Below are positions 39,644 through 48,275 of a DNA stretch of 64,000 nucleotides, in pieces. The stretch is taken from positions 1 to 64,000 of the IMG/VR virus record IMGVR_UViG_3300046007_014223, one strand, 5' to 3'. Each line of letters starts with the position of its first letter. The first letter of the stretch is position 1. The notes under the pieces were generated by a model. It was not told the DNA's origin. It was given only the letters and a program-made list of their open reading frames with translations, and made no database searches. Made by a program: the position numbers and the translations under genes. The stretch comes from a virus.

Positions 39644-40959
39644 TGAAAAAGGTCCTCAAGTGATCCATGATTTTCTTCACGGACAATTCGTTTACTTTTT
39701 ATGTTTGACTTTGCAGCGTTCAGCCAAGACATCATAGTTGTATCATCACGTATATTTAGCAGTTTGTCGATATGTTGATTGCCTGAAGTTGACTCGACTA
39801 AAACTTTATCGATACAAGATACAAAATTATCGATTTGAAAATATGTATGCATAGCTTTTGACAAGTATGCAATAATTAGTTTTTCATCTGATAAGTTAGC
39901 TGCACTTTCTTTAACTGTTGAATATTTCCAATCACGAATACCATCACCCAAAATAATATCAATGTACTCATCCTCGCTGACCTTAGGTGAAAGGTAATTG
40001 TAAAAGAGATTGTAGACATTCCTAAAGTGTGCTTCACCTTTAGGTGTTCGAACACTGCCCAACGGTCGGCATGTTCCGTTGACTTTCAATAATCCATAAT
40101 CAAAGGTAGACGTATGGGATGAACTATCATAAGATACTTTCTCAAATGTGTCCAAGTAACCCGACTTATTCAAATAAAGAATTGGGCGCATTCTTGAAAT
40201 ACTACCAACACCTAAGATGTGCAAATGCTTTTTGATGTTATCATGGCAAATCATAGAAATGTGTTTAGCACCTCGCAACATTTCAATCGATTCAAGTTCA
40301 CCATTACCCATGCAAGTATCAGCTATCGCCATACCACTAATAAATTCATAATCTTCGGGTTCAAGTTCATTGACGATCATGTTAAAAAAGGTAATCATAT
40401 CCTGATAGGTATTACCTTGAATAATAGGAATGACTTTTGTTTTCGCACCCAATGATTTGAATGCTTCGATTTGTTCCTTAATATTCTTACCTGTCAAGGT
40501 GCCTTTCTCAGCATGTTCAGACGATTTGAAAATTTTATTTCCAACATTCGATCTTTCGTTACGTGTGCGCGTGACACTGAAAGAACCCAGCGCAATCTCA
40601 TCGAAGCACATAGCGTAATCAGCCGCAGTTTGTGTCTTGTAAATTTGTTGCTTAATTTCAGGTGTAATCTTTTTACCTGCAGTAACAATTTGTAATCCAC
40701 CCGAATCTGCATACAGTTTTTTTGCCCCGAGATTGTTTAGAACGGCAAATCGTTCTGTAAATCCTGATTCGGTGTAACCATTAAACAAAGTAGCAATAGT
40801 TGGGTTTGTATTCTTTGCCTTTCTTTGTACACTTTCGTTCAAGCATTTCATCAATTCAAGCAAACTTGATTTCCATGCTTCTCGGTGGTTATCATAAACT
40901 TGATTGGTAAAAACACCCATCATACCACAGGCGCTTATTACATACTCGAGGTTAATCAT
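39640..40959 (-). CDS. dpdA: DpdA-like DNA transglycosylase (TGT family)
   Basis: 439 aa. Distant TGT: LYADSGGLQIVTAG matches the DSGGFQ base-binding region, and CFDEIALGSFS carries an acid like the TGT nucleophile; GMAIADTCMGNGE and LHILGVGS are also family-like. Phage DpdA swaps guanine in DNA for preQ0-type bases. The gene is within a full preQ0 pathway, which supports DNA rather than tRNA modification. Start overlaps FolE stop (ATGA). Confidence 0.88.
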   Translation of the reverse strand: MINLEYVISACGMMGVFTNQVYDNHREAWKSSLLELMKCLNESVQRKAKNTNPTIATLFNGYTESGFTERFAVLNNLGAKKLYADSGGLQIVTAGKKITPEIKQQIYKTQTAADYAMCFDEIALGSFSVTRTRNERSNVGNKIFKSSEHAEKGTLTGKNIKEQIEAFKSLGAKTKVIPIIQGNTYQDMITFFNMIVNELEPEDYEFISGMAIADTCMGNGELESIEMLRGAKHISMICHDNIKKHLHILGVGSISRMRPILYLNKSGYLDTFEKVSYDSSSHTSTFDYGLLKVNGTCRPLGSVRTPKGEAHFRNVYNLFYNYLSPKVSEDEYIDIILGDGIRDWKYSTVKESAANLSDEKLIIAYLSKAMHTYFQIDNFVSCIDKVLVESTSGNQHIDKLLNIRDDTTMMSWLNAAKSNIKSKRIVREENHGSLEDLFQ

Positions 40960-41630
40960 CGCTTGTTTACCAAGTTCATGAACTCAGCACGCACTGCTTG
41001 ATCTGATTTGAATTCGCCACCCAGCTTACTAGTAATTGTTGATGAACCAACATCTTCTACGCCGCGTGATTTGACACAATAATGTTGAGCATCAATAAGA
41101 ACAGCAATGTCATCAGTGCCTAGAATATATTGCAAGGCATGATAAATTTGTTCAGTCAATCGTTCTTGAATTTGTGGGCGTTTACTAAAGTATTCAACCA
41201 CACGATTGATTTTACTCAATCCCAATACTTTCTCTTTTGGAATATATGCAACGGTTGCCTTTCCGTCGATAACTACAAAGTGATGTTCACAGTTTGATTG
41301 CACATTGATATTACGCTCGATAACCATCTCATCATACTTCATCTTATTATCGACCGTTGTACATTTAGGAAATGCTTCAGGATCCAGACCCCAAAAGATT
41401 TCGTTGACAAACATCTTTGCTACACGATTTGGAGTCTCTTTCAAACTATCATCCTTCAGATCAAGACCCAATACCAGCATGATATATTCAAAGTGTTTTT
41501 GAATTTCTGTAATCTTTTCCTTATGTGTCAAAGGATTCGACCACATGGGAGTCTGAACTCCACATTTGATTAGATGTTCGTGAATTTGTTGACCCAACTC
41601 AGGATCGGTTTTTGTTTTATTGAATGACAT
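40956..41630 (-). CDS. folE: GTP cyclohydrolase I FolE
   Basis: 224 aa. NVQSNCEHHFVVIDGKATV, YIPKEKVLGLSKINRVVE and AQHYCVKSRGVED carry the zinc Cys/His and substrate residues. First step of the 7-deazaguanine pathway, making dihydroneopterin triphosphate. Second gene of the operon. Confidence 0.95.
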   Translation of the reverse strand: MSFNKTKTDPELGQQIHEHLIKCGVQTPMWSNPLTHKEKITEIQKHFEYIMLVLGLDLKDDSLKETPNRVAKMFVNEIFWGLDPEAFPKCTTVDNKMKYDEMVIERNINVQSNCEHHFVVIDGKATVAYIPKEKVLGLSKINRVVEYFSKRPQIQERLTEQIYHALQYILGTDDIAVLIDAQHYCVKSRGVEDVGSSTITSKLGGEFKSDQAVRAEFMNLVNKR

Positions 41631-41654
41631 ATTATCCTTCCTTACGCGGATAGT

Positions 41655-42494
41655 TTAAGTACCCCATGCATTTTTAAACAAGGGGACCTGTAAGCGATCT
41701 GAATAACGATAGCCTCTTGCCATCGCCAATTCAGCCACCCTCTTATTATTTAGCGAATACACACTCTCTACACCACCAACAGGCATTAGATAAACAGGAC
41801 CTTTAAATCCTGCTTTACGATAAGCAGATACAGCGTCTTCGATTTCCTCACTATCTTCTTCGCCAGTTACAACAAATTTTAAATATGTAAACCCAAGTAG
41901 TTCATAATCACACACCACGTCTGGCTTAATCGCATCTTCCCACTTCTCACCACTTACACTCAATTTAGGACTTACACTAAATGTAACTTCGTAAATGTTG
42001 CTATCATTTAATAGGTAATCAAAAAATTCACTTGTTAGACTCTGTGTACCATTCGTTTCAAATGTGAGTTCCTTTAAATTACGAATCAAATCATGTTCAA
42101 GAAGTTCAGGATACGCTCGTTGCCAACCCAACAAAGGTTCGCCGCCTGTAATGACTAGGTGTTCTTCTTTCCATTGGTTATGTGGGAGTAGATCGATGAT
42201 AGCTTTGGCGATAGCATCTGTATCAAGAAGTGGAGACATATGCTTAAAGCGAGGATCCCAACTAGCGTAAGAATCACAACCGGTATTAACCAAAGGAAGA
42301 TCTCTGTATTGGTTATAGAATGTAATATTTGCAGCCACATCGTCTCGTTCACGACTTATCTCTCCTCGTGGCATACCGAAACCACCACAGGTAAAATTAC
42401 ATCCAAATGTTCGAAGAAAGACACTAGGTACACCCATGTATCTACCTTCACCTTGTATCGAATAAAAAAGTTCACTCACCTTAATCTTTTGCAT
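41655..42494 (-). CDS. queE: 7-carboxy-7-deazaguanine synthase QueE, atypical cysteine spacing
   Basis: 279 aa radical SAM enzyme from ATG 42494 (GGGGG upstream; the longer frame uses GTG). YSIQGEGRYMG, FLRTFGCNFTCGGFGMP, VITGGEPLL and TFETNG are QueE. Only two Cys lie in the first motif (CxxxC); the third cluster Cys is probably in NTGCDSYAS about 37 residues later. It makes the 7-deaza ring (CDG). First gene of the operon. Confidence 0.92.
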   Translation of the reverse strand: MQKIKVSELFYSIQGEGRYMGVPSVFLRTFGCNFTCGGFGMPRGEISRERDDVAANITFYNQYRDLPLVNTGCDSYASWDPRFKHMSPLLDTDAIAKAIIDLLPHNQWKEEHLVITGGEPLLGWQRAYPELLEHDLIRNLKELTFETNGTQSLTSEFFDYLLNDSNIYEVTFSVSPKLSVSGEKWEDAIKPDVVCDYELLGFTYLKFVVTGEEDSEEIEDAVSAYRKAGFKGPVYLMPVGGVESVYSLNNKRVAELAMARGYRYSDRLQVPLFKNAWGT

Positions 42495-42540
42495 ACATCC
42501 CCCAATAAAAAGCACATGATATAAGAATATTTAGCAGAAA

Positions 42541-43086
42541 TCAATCATCAAATTCAAGTTTTAGTGCTGTTTCCTCAGCCATCTTTGTACTTTTCTTTTG
42601 AGGTGTCGCTGCTCTGCGATCCGGATCAATCGTATCCAATTGCTTTTTGACGTAATCTAAAAACTGATTACTAAAGTCACTTGAGTCAGTCTCTTGGGTA
42701 ATGATCTCATCAATATCAATGTTTTCAAGAAGTTTATACTTTGTGGCTTGTTGTTTCTTTTCTTTTTGGATTCGTCGAATGAACGCATAATAAACGATTT
42801 GAGTATAATATGCAAAAGGATTCTTTGACTTTTCGGGATCAAATTTTTCAGCAGCAACAAGGCAATTTTCAATTGCATCAGATACCATATCGTCGCGGAA
42901 TGAATAATTTATAAAGTTACCTTTGTAAGCTAAATGGTTAGATATCTTAATAAAACATTCGCCGATGTACTTAGGCAAAATAGGTTTGTCAACCCCTTGT
43001 GCAACAGCCTCATTACAAGCGGCTTTATACTGTGTCAATGCCTCAAGGAATTTATCATTGTCAACATAATGTGTTGCTTTTCTCAT
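42541..43086 (-). CDS. 55: Late transcription sigma factor gp55
   Basis: 181 aa. YKGNFINYSFRDDMVSDAIENC and FAYYTQIVYYAFIRRIQKEKK match T4 gp55, the minimal sigma that directs RNA polymerase to TATAAATA late promoters, together with gp45. Several such sites occur in this window. Start ATG 43086; the longer frame uses TTG. Confidence 0.92.
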   Translation of the reverse strand: MRKATHYVDNDKFLEALTQYKAACNEAVAQGVDKPILPKYIGECFIKISNHLAYKGNFINYSFRDDMVSDAIENCLVAAEKFDPEKSKNPFAYYTQIVYYAFIRRIQKEKKQQATKYKLLENIDIDEIITQETDSSDFSNQFLDYVKKQLDTIDPDRRAATPQKKSTKMAEETALKLEFDD

Positions 43087-43087
43087 A

Positions 43088-43528
43088 TTAGTGATACCAT
43101 TTCTTTCTATTTTCTTGTGATTTGGATACTTCTTCAAGCATTTCTTCTATTTCTTCATCTTCATCGTACTCATCATCTTCAGTACCTGCGATCTCAGCTC
43201 CACCTTCTTCAATGGGTTGTTGAGAATTAGGATCGGTTATAAATTCAATGTACTTGTCGATAAAAATTTCCTTTAACTTACCCACAAACACTACATTACT
43301 CATAGGTATTTTTGTTGTGTTGTCGCTTGAAAACGGTGTCCAAGATTGCATAATGTATTTTTCAATGATGACACCATTGTGAGGAATCTTAAATGAAAAG
43401 ATTTGAATGGGATCTATTATAGGAAGAAACTTTAATTTTTCAATTGTTGATACATCATGAAGGGTTGTGCAAATCAAGTTATCTCCGTTAGATAGCTTAA
43501 TAAAAATAAACTTTGCTTCTTCAGTCAT
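43088..43528 (-). CDS. Conserved T4-like phage protein, acidic C-terminus
   Basis: 146 aa. The N-terminal half (FIFIKLSNGDNLICTTLHDV) is a beta-rich, perhaps Sm/LSm-like fold; the C-terminal third is highly acidic (DDEYDEDEEIEEMLEE). Between UvsW and gp55 as in related phages. Function unknown; the fold is a guess. Confidence 0.7.
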   Translation of the reverse strand: MTEEAKFIFIKLSNGDNLICTTLHDVSTIEKLKFLPIIDPIQIFSFKIPHNGVIIEKYIMQSWTPFSSDNTTKIPMSNVVFVGKLKEIFIDKYIEFITDPNSQQPIEEGGAEIAGTEDDEYDEDEEIEEMLEEVSKSQENRKKWYH

Positions 43529-45014
43529 TTAAAGGTACCTTTACTAAAGTGTAACTAAACGACTCCTCATTATAAATTTTTATTCTTTCAACCATATGTT
43601 GTAATGTAAAATTTTTCTTACTTTTCCAACTTAGATCATCACCAATATCATACAAATTACATTTATCTTTGGTTTCAGAAATACGCAAACCCCTACCTAT
43701 CGATTGCAAGTTGCGAACCCTTGACTTAGAAGGCGAAGCAAAAATAATATTATGAAGGTTACGAATATTTACACCTGTTGAGAATGTCCCATACGATGCT
43801 ACAATTATGGCATCATTCTCCTTCTCTGTCAATGCCCTTATATTTTCACGTTGCTGGGTATCGGTGCCTCCATATACAAAGAACACCTTTCTATCCTCGC
43901 ACTTCGCCCAAATCATATCATGAAGCATCTTGCCATGCTTTTCTACATATTGAAACAATACAAGAGTGTTACCTTTGCAATTGACAGCCAAGTTACGAAT
44001 GAATTTATTTCTTGCATTGTTTGAAACAAGAAAATCCATCTCCTGTTGATAATCAAAACCTTTAGCTGCCTTTTTTAATTCATCTGAGTAATTTAGCACA
44101 AGGCAAAATATTTTTAAGTCAGCTAATTTTTTGTTTTCGATCAACTTTCGCGTCGTTGTCACTTTATATATAGGACCAAACAAACCCTCGAGGACTAATT
44201 TATGTGTTTGTGTTCCATCAAGTGAACCTGTTGCACCGATACGATAAGGCGTTTTCGTGCAACGAGACATGATAGCAGTCAATGACTTGGCTTTAAACAG
44301 ATGTGCCTCATCACCATATATGCAATCAAAGTCTTCGAAAAAATCTTTGGGTAGTTTTTGTAATGATTGCCATGTTGAAATAATTACAGGAAAGTCATTT
44401 GTCTTTTCCTTTCCTGAATAAATTCGATGACAATTCTTTTCTACATTCCAATTATTGACACTTGAATAATCAATGAAGTCGGTGTACAATTGTTCTACAA
44501 GTGATGTTGTGGGGACAACAATCAACTGTTTTCGTCCTTTGTTATGGTGCCATCTAATAAGCGAATAGATGATTAAAGACTTACCCGAACCTGTTGGCGA
44601 TATAAGCATCTTTCTACCACAGGACAACGCTTGATAAATTGCATCGATTTGATACTCACGCACATCAATGGGTTTGCCTTGTGATGAAAGTTGTAGGTCA
44701 TTACAAAATGTTTCTACATCAGTAGAAGTGCATTGGTCACCCACACGTTCATACTTAGAAAAATCAATAGTATAGCCGCTATTGACAGCAAAGTCATTAA
44801 TATGATCCACCAATCCACAATATACCTCACCAGTCATGTATGAAAAAAGACGAATCTTTCCATCCCACATTCTGTTTCGATACAAAGGTGTAAATTTGGC
44901 GCCAGGAACATCGAATGTGAAATGTTCACTTAGCTCTTGTCTTAAGCTGGGTTCACAATCAACGATTACATGAACCTCATCTTTCTTTTTAATTCGAATA
45001 TCAGATTGATCCAT
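43521..45014 (-). CDS. uvsW: UvsW-like SF2 helicase
   Basis: 497 aa. Motif I ISPTGSGKSLIIYSL, Q-motif region VREYQIDAIYQAL, motif II YGDEAHLF (DEAH), motif III GATGSLDGT, and motif VI LQSIGRGLRIS. UvsW unwinds R-loops and branched DNA and shifts T4 from origin- to recombination-driven replication. Overlaps UvsY by 14 nt. Confidence 0.95.
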   Translation of the reverse strand: MDQSDIRIKKKDEVHVIVDCEPSLRQELSEHFTFDVPGAKFTPLYRNRMWDGKIRLFSYMTGEVYCGLVDHINDFAVNSGYTIDFSKYERVGDQCTSTDVETFCNDLQLSSQGKPIDVREYQIDAIYQALSCGRKMLISPTGSGKSLIIYSLIRWHHNKGRKQLIVVPTTSLVEQLYTDFIDYSSVNNWNVEKNCHRIYSGKEKTNDFPVIISTWQSLQKLPKDFFEDFDCIYGDEAHLFKAKSLTAIMSRCTKTPYRIGATGSLDGTQTHKLVLEGLFGPIYKVTTTRKLIENKKLADLKIFCLVLNYSDELKKAAKGFDYQQEMDFLVSNNARNKFIRNLAVNCKGNTLVLFQYVEKHGKMLHDMIWAKCEDRKVFFVYGGTDTQQRENIRALTEKENDAIIVASYGTFSTGVNIRNLHNIIFASPSKSRVRNLQSIGRGLRISETKDKCNLYDIGDDLSWKSKKNFTLQHMVERIKIYNEESFSYTLVKVPLND

Positions 45015-45441
45015 TTGACCACTTTAGCCACTCGATAGCATTTTTTATATCCCACGTTCTTGAATTCAATGAGCGAATGATTTGTTCTAATTGATATAGA
45101 ACAGTTTTGAAGTATTCAATTTTATCTTGCAATGCAATCAAATCAGAATCAAATGAAAGGAACTCATCCATTTCGTTTTTAAGTGGTTTCGTTCCTTGCC
45201 ATTGTTCCCATTCTTCATTTAAAAGTTCTTGCTGAGTCATCTCACCTCGATAATAACGAAACTTCTTTCTACGCATGTTTGCGTAGTCAGACTCTGCCTT
45301 TCGCAAATTTAGTTTTGTTGAGGTAAGCAGATTCAAATACTTTGCATGAAGAATCGGTATCTTCGTTGCTTCACCACCCAAGTTCATTTCATCAATGGGA
45401 GAGTCTTTCTCCCATTGTGTTTGCAGATCACTTAATTTCAT
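45001..45441 (-). CDS. uvsY: Recombination mediator UvsY
   Basis: 146 aa helical protein. MKLSDLQTQWEKDSPIDEMN, KIPILHAKYLNLLT and AESDYANMRRKKFRYYRGEM are UvsY features. It loads UvsX recombinase on gp32-covered single-stranded DNA. UvsX itself is not in the window. Overlaps the upstream gene by 4 nt. Confidence 0.92.
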   Translation of the reverse strand: MKLSDLQTQWEKDSPIDEMNLGGEATKIPILHAKYLNLLTSTKLNLRKAESDYANMRRKKFRYYRGEMTQQELLNEEWEQWQGTKPLKNEMDEFLSFDSDLIALQDKIEYFKTVLYQLEQIIRSLNSRTWDIKNAIEWLKWSNGSI

Positions 45442-46265
45442 CGAGACTTTTCAAAGATAATCGTCGGATTTCCTGGGAAAGCATATGTACCATAGTGATT
45501 CAAGCTGATGTTTGGATCAAGCCAAACTTGCCCGCCCAATTCTTGCCAACGGCGACAAAATGTATAATCTTCTGAAAGATAACGTTTTGAGCTTTTTTCA
45601 ATAATAGTATCAAATAATGCATATGTAAATTGATCAAGATCTTTATCAACATTAATATCATTATTATATTGTAGCTCAGGATATGCCTTGGTCATTTTAT
45701 CAAAAACAGCGCGTTTGATGAGCATGAATCCTGTACCAGCATCTTTCAATGATACCAATCCATCTTGAACTTCAATAGAACGCTCTTCAAGATTTTTGAA
45801 GTTAAAGTTAATTGCATATTCACTACCTGACGCACTTACATCAGAGGTAACTGAATCTTTATTATCTAGAACATGACGGCGTACAAGGTCCCAATTAATA
45901 CCTTTCTTAGGATATGCACCAACTGTCACATCTTTATCCGCTGCGATTAGACGAACAACATCCTCAACCTTGAATTCAATATCTGCATCGATGAACAACA
46001 GGTGTGTACAATCAGAGCGCAAGAAAAAGGCAGCAAGTGTGTTACGTGCTCGAGGAACTAAGGATTCATTCGCAATAGTTCCGAATTGCAAAGGAATATT
46101 GTGCTTGTCAAAGAAAAACACAAGTCGCAAAATACTTTTAAAATATGGTTCAGTCAATGCACCCCCATAACAAGGAGTTGCAATAAACAATTTTGTTTTT
46201 TGAAGATCAGAAACAGCAATACTTTTTTTCGTCACTTCAGGTTGTGCTTCGATTAATTCAGACAT
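45438..46265 (-). CDS. GT-A glycosyltransferase of T4-like core region
   Basis: 275 aa. LFIATPCYGGALTEPYFKS, LVPRARNTLAAFFL, HLLFIDADIEF (DXD) and VGAYPKK, with a late RWQELGGQVWLDPNISL. It is in the replication/structure border outside the main sugar island; such genes occur at this place in other aquatic T4-like phages. Target unknown. Confidence 0.85.
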   Translation of the reverse strand: MSELIEAQPEVTKKSIAVSDLQKTKLFIATPCYGGALTEPYFKSILRLVFFFDKHNIPLQFGTIANESLVPRARNTLAAFFLRSDCTHLLFIDADIEFKVEDVVRLIAADKDVTVGAYPKKGINWDLVRRHVLDNKDSVTSDVSASGSEYAINFNFKNLEERSIEVQDGLVSLKDAGTGFMLIKRAVFDKMTKAYPELQYNNDINVDKDLDQFTYALFDTIIEKSSKRYLSEDYTFCRRWQELGGQVWLDPNISLNHYGTYAFPGNPTIIFEKSR

Positions 46266-46280
46266 AATTTACTCCAAGTT

Positions 46281-46862
46281 TTATAATGATTTTATTTCAA
46301 ATGATCTATATTTGAAAGTTGCTCCGCAGACAAGATACTGAATGTTATCAATTGTTGTATCAAATGACAATGGTTGTAACTCTAAAGGAAAAAGTTCAGT
46401 AAACTTTATTTCTAATTTTGGTGTATTTGATGAATTTAAAATAAACAATGATGCATCAGAATATTTTAAAGACTCAGAATATTTATTATCCTTTGTCGCA
46501 CCGGGAAAACGATTTAATCTTTTATTAACAAAATCTGTCCAAATACTATCATCATATGCACTAATAGCTATAATCCAATTATATAGCTCTGAATAATTTT
46601 GCATTCCCTCTGATACAATAAATTTCAAACTAAAGTCGCCGAATTCAGGTTTTTGATCTGCAAGTTTTAAATTTATAGATGGTGTGGGAATATTAACATA
46701 TCCAATTGCAACAGAAGGCAACGACACTTCTTGACAAGTATATGAAACATTAGGTAAATCTTTTACAACAAATCTAAACCCATTGGGTTTCAAATAGTCA
46801 TAAGTTGCAGGTTGACTATTTGCATAATTGTTTGCTAAATCTGAATTACCTTCAATATACAA
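46281..46862 (-). CDS. Tail tube-like structural protein (gp19/gp54-type fold)
   Basis: 193 aa. PNGFRFVVKDLPNVSYTCQ, EVSLPSVAIG, FSLKFIVSEGMQNYSELYNW resemble the tail-tube/baseplate-tube family (gp19, gp54). It differs clearly from the gp19 gene at 53383. Likely a baseplate tube or initiator protein. Preceded by a terminator and a near-consensus late promoter (CATAAATA). Confidence 0.7.
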   Translation of the reverse strand: MYIEGNSDLANNYANSQPATYDYLKPNGFRFVVKDLPNVSYTCQEVSLPSVAIGYVNIPTPSINLKLADQKPEFGDFSLKFIVSEGMQNYSELYNWIIAISAYDDSIWTDFVNKRLNRFPGATKDNKYSESLKYSDASLFILNSSNTPKLEIKFTELFPLELQPLSFDTTIDNIQYLVCGATFKYRSFEIKSL

Positions 46863-46882
46863 GATTTTCTCCTATGATGCAA

Positions 46883-46890
46883 TATTTATG
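46883..46890 (-). promoter_or_regulatory. Late promoter variant (CATAAATA)
   Basis: 7 of 8 matches to TATAAATA on the minus strand, 21 bp before the tail tube-like gene and directly after the gp23 terminator. AGGAG precedes the ATG. Confidence 0.5.
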
Positions 46891-46893
46891 CAT

Positions 46894-46918
46894 AAAAAAA
46901 GGGGGACCGAAGTCCCCC
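46894..46918 (-). terminator. Rho-independent terminator after gp23
   Basis: Minus-strand GGGGGAC-TTCG-GTCCCCC with 7-bp stem and UUCG tetraloop, followed by TTTTTTT. Ends the major capsid mRNA. Confidence 0.95.
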
Positions 46919-46940
46919 AAACCCGATCTGCGCCGGTTTC

Positions 46941-48233
46941 TTACATGAGATTTAGAACGCCAGACTTACGATAGTACTGATTACGTCCTGACGTAAATGC
47001 ATCACCATCAGCAGCTGTTGAAGATGCATTTGGTGTAACGTATGGGTTAGCAATCATACCATAACGTGTCTTGAAGCCAATCTTTGGCTGGAAGGTGTTA
47101 GGATCAACTGCACGAACCATTTGGAGAGGAACGTATGGGCAGTAGAAAAGACCAGCGTCATAAGGTGAAGCACCTTTATAACCAACTACATAGAACTGAT
47201 ACTGTGCGCCAAGGTTGGCTGAGTATGGATCGATGTAGACACGGAAACGACCATTGAGAACACCAGCGAATGTATTGCCTGTGTCATCAACGTTTAGGCC
47301 TGTTGAAAGAGCAGGTGCATAGTCAAGAACTCCAGCCATTGCAAGAGCAGAAGCTACGTCTGCTGAGCAAATGACGAAGTTACCTTTGCCTCTACGAGTA
47401 TCTTGTGCAATATGGTTTGCATCGCGTTCCATATTGAATAGAAGACCCTTGAAGCGCTCGACTGACCAACGACCGTTTGAATCAATATCAAGGTCAAACG
47501 TACCTGGGGTTGCTGTTGTAGGTGAACCTGTCTTGGCAACTTTGTAAACAGTACGAATAACTTCACGGTTGATTTCAAACATGATTTCTTGTGAAAGAAT
47601 GTTTGTAAGCTCTGACTCAGCGTCAAGACCATGAACTGCCTTAAGGTCTTGTGCAAGTTCAACTGTGTACTCTGCCTTAAGAGCACGTGACTTAGCAGTA
47701 ACAGTTGTCTTATCGATTGAGAAAGACATCTGACCGAAGTCATAGTTTGTTGTACCTAGCTGTTCTGCCCAAGCTGTAACGTTAGCAGTACCTGTTGTGT
47801 AAGAACCATTTACTGGATTTGTGCCAAGGTGTGTGCCTGTACCAGAGAAGTCGGTATCAGCTTCGTTGTAGAGAGCTTCAACACGACCACCAGCATTTGT
47901 ACGCTCTGTACCATAAAGCGAACGCATTGCGAAGATAAGTCCTGTAGGACCAGTCATTGGCTGAACGCCAGCAACGTCATAAGCCATTAGGTTAGGCATA
48001 GCACGACGAACTAGACCGATAAGGATCGGATCATACTTGTCAATACCAGAACCTGAAATGTTGTTTGCAGGAATATCTTCAAAAAGGGCTTGACGCTCTT
48101 CGCGAAGGGCTTTTTCTTGATTCTCTAGAAGAACAGCAGTAACGGCTCTCTTGTAGGTATCTTTGATCTCGGGAAGATCAGAATGCTCAATAATGGCACC
48201 CCATTTCTTCTGTAGTTGTTCGGTCATATACAT
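46941..48233 (-). CDS. 23: Major capsid protein gp23
   Basis: 430 aa. KYDPILIGLVRRAMPNLMAY, DVAGVQPMTGPTGLIFAM and GYKGASPYDAGLFYCPYVP are gp23 signatures. A likely gp21 cleavage site is ALFE-D after Glu52, matching the (L/I)xE rule, which would give the mature coat. A perfect late promoter lies upstream; AAGGAGA precedes the ATG. Confidence 0.96.
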   Translation of the reverse strand: MYMTEQLQKKWGAIIEHSDLPEIKDTYKRAVTAVLLENQEKALREERQALFEDIPANNISGSGIDKYDPILIGLVRRAMPNLMAYDVAGVQPMTGPTGLIFAMRSLYGTERTNAGGRVEALYNEADTDFSGTGTHLGTNPVNGSYTTGTANVTAWAEQLGTTNYDFGQMSFSIDKTTVTAKSRALKAEYTVELAQDLKAVHGLDAESELTNILSQEIMFEINREVIRTVYKVAKTGSPTTATPGTFDLDIDSNGRWSVERFKGLLFNMERDANHIAQDTRRGKGNFVICSADVASALAMAGVLDYAPALSTGLNVDDTGNTFAGVLNGRFRVYIDPYSANLGAQYQFYVVGYKGASPYDAGLFYCPYVPLQMVRAVDPNTFQPKIGFKTRYGMIANPYVTPNASSTAADGDAFTSGRNQYYRKSGVLNLM

Positions 48234-48264
48234 CTTTGAAATCTCCTTGATTGGATATTATTTT

Positions 48265-48272
48265 TATTTATA
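48265..48272 (-). promoter_or_regulatory. T4-type late promoter for gp23
   Basis: Perfect TATAAATA on the minus strand, 32 bp before ATG 48233, between gp22 and gp23. Confidence 0.8.
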
Positions 48273-48275
48273 AAA

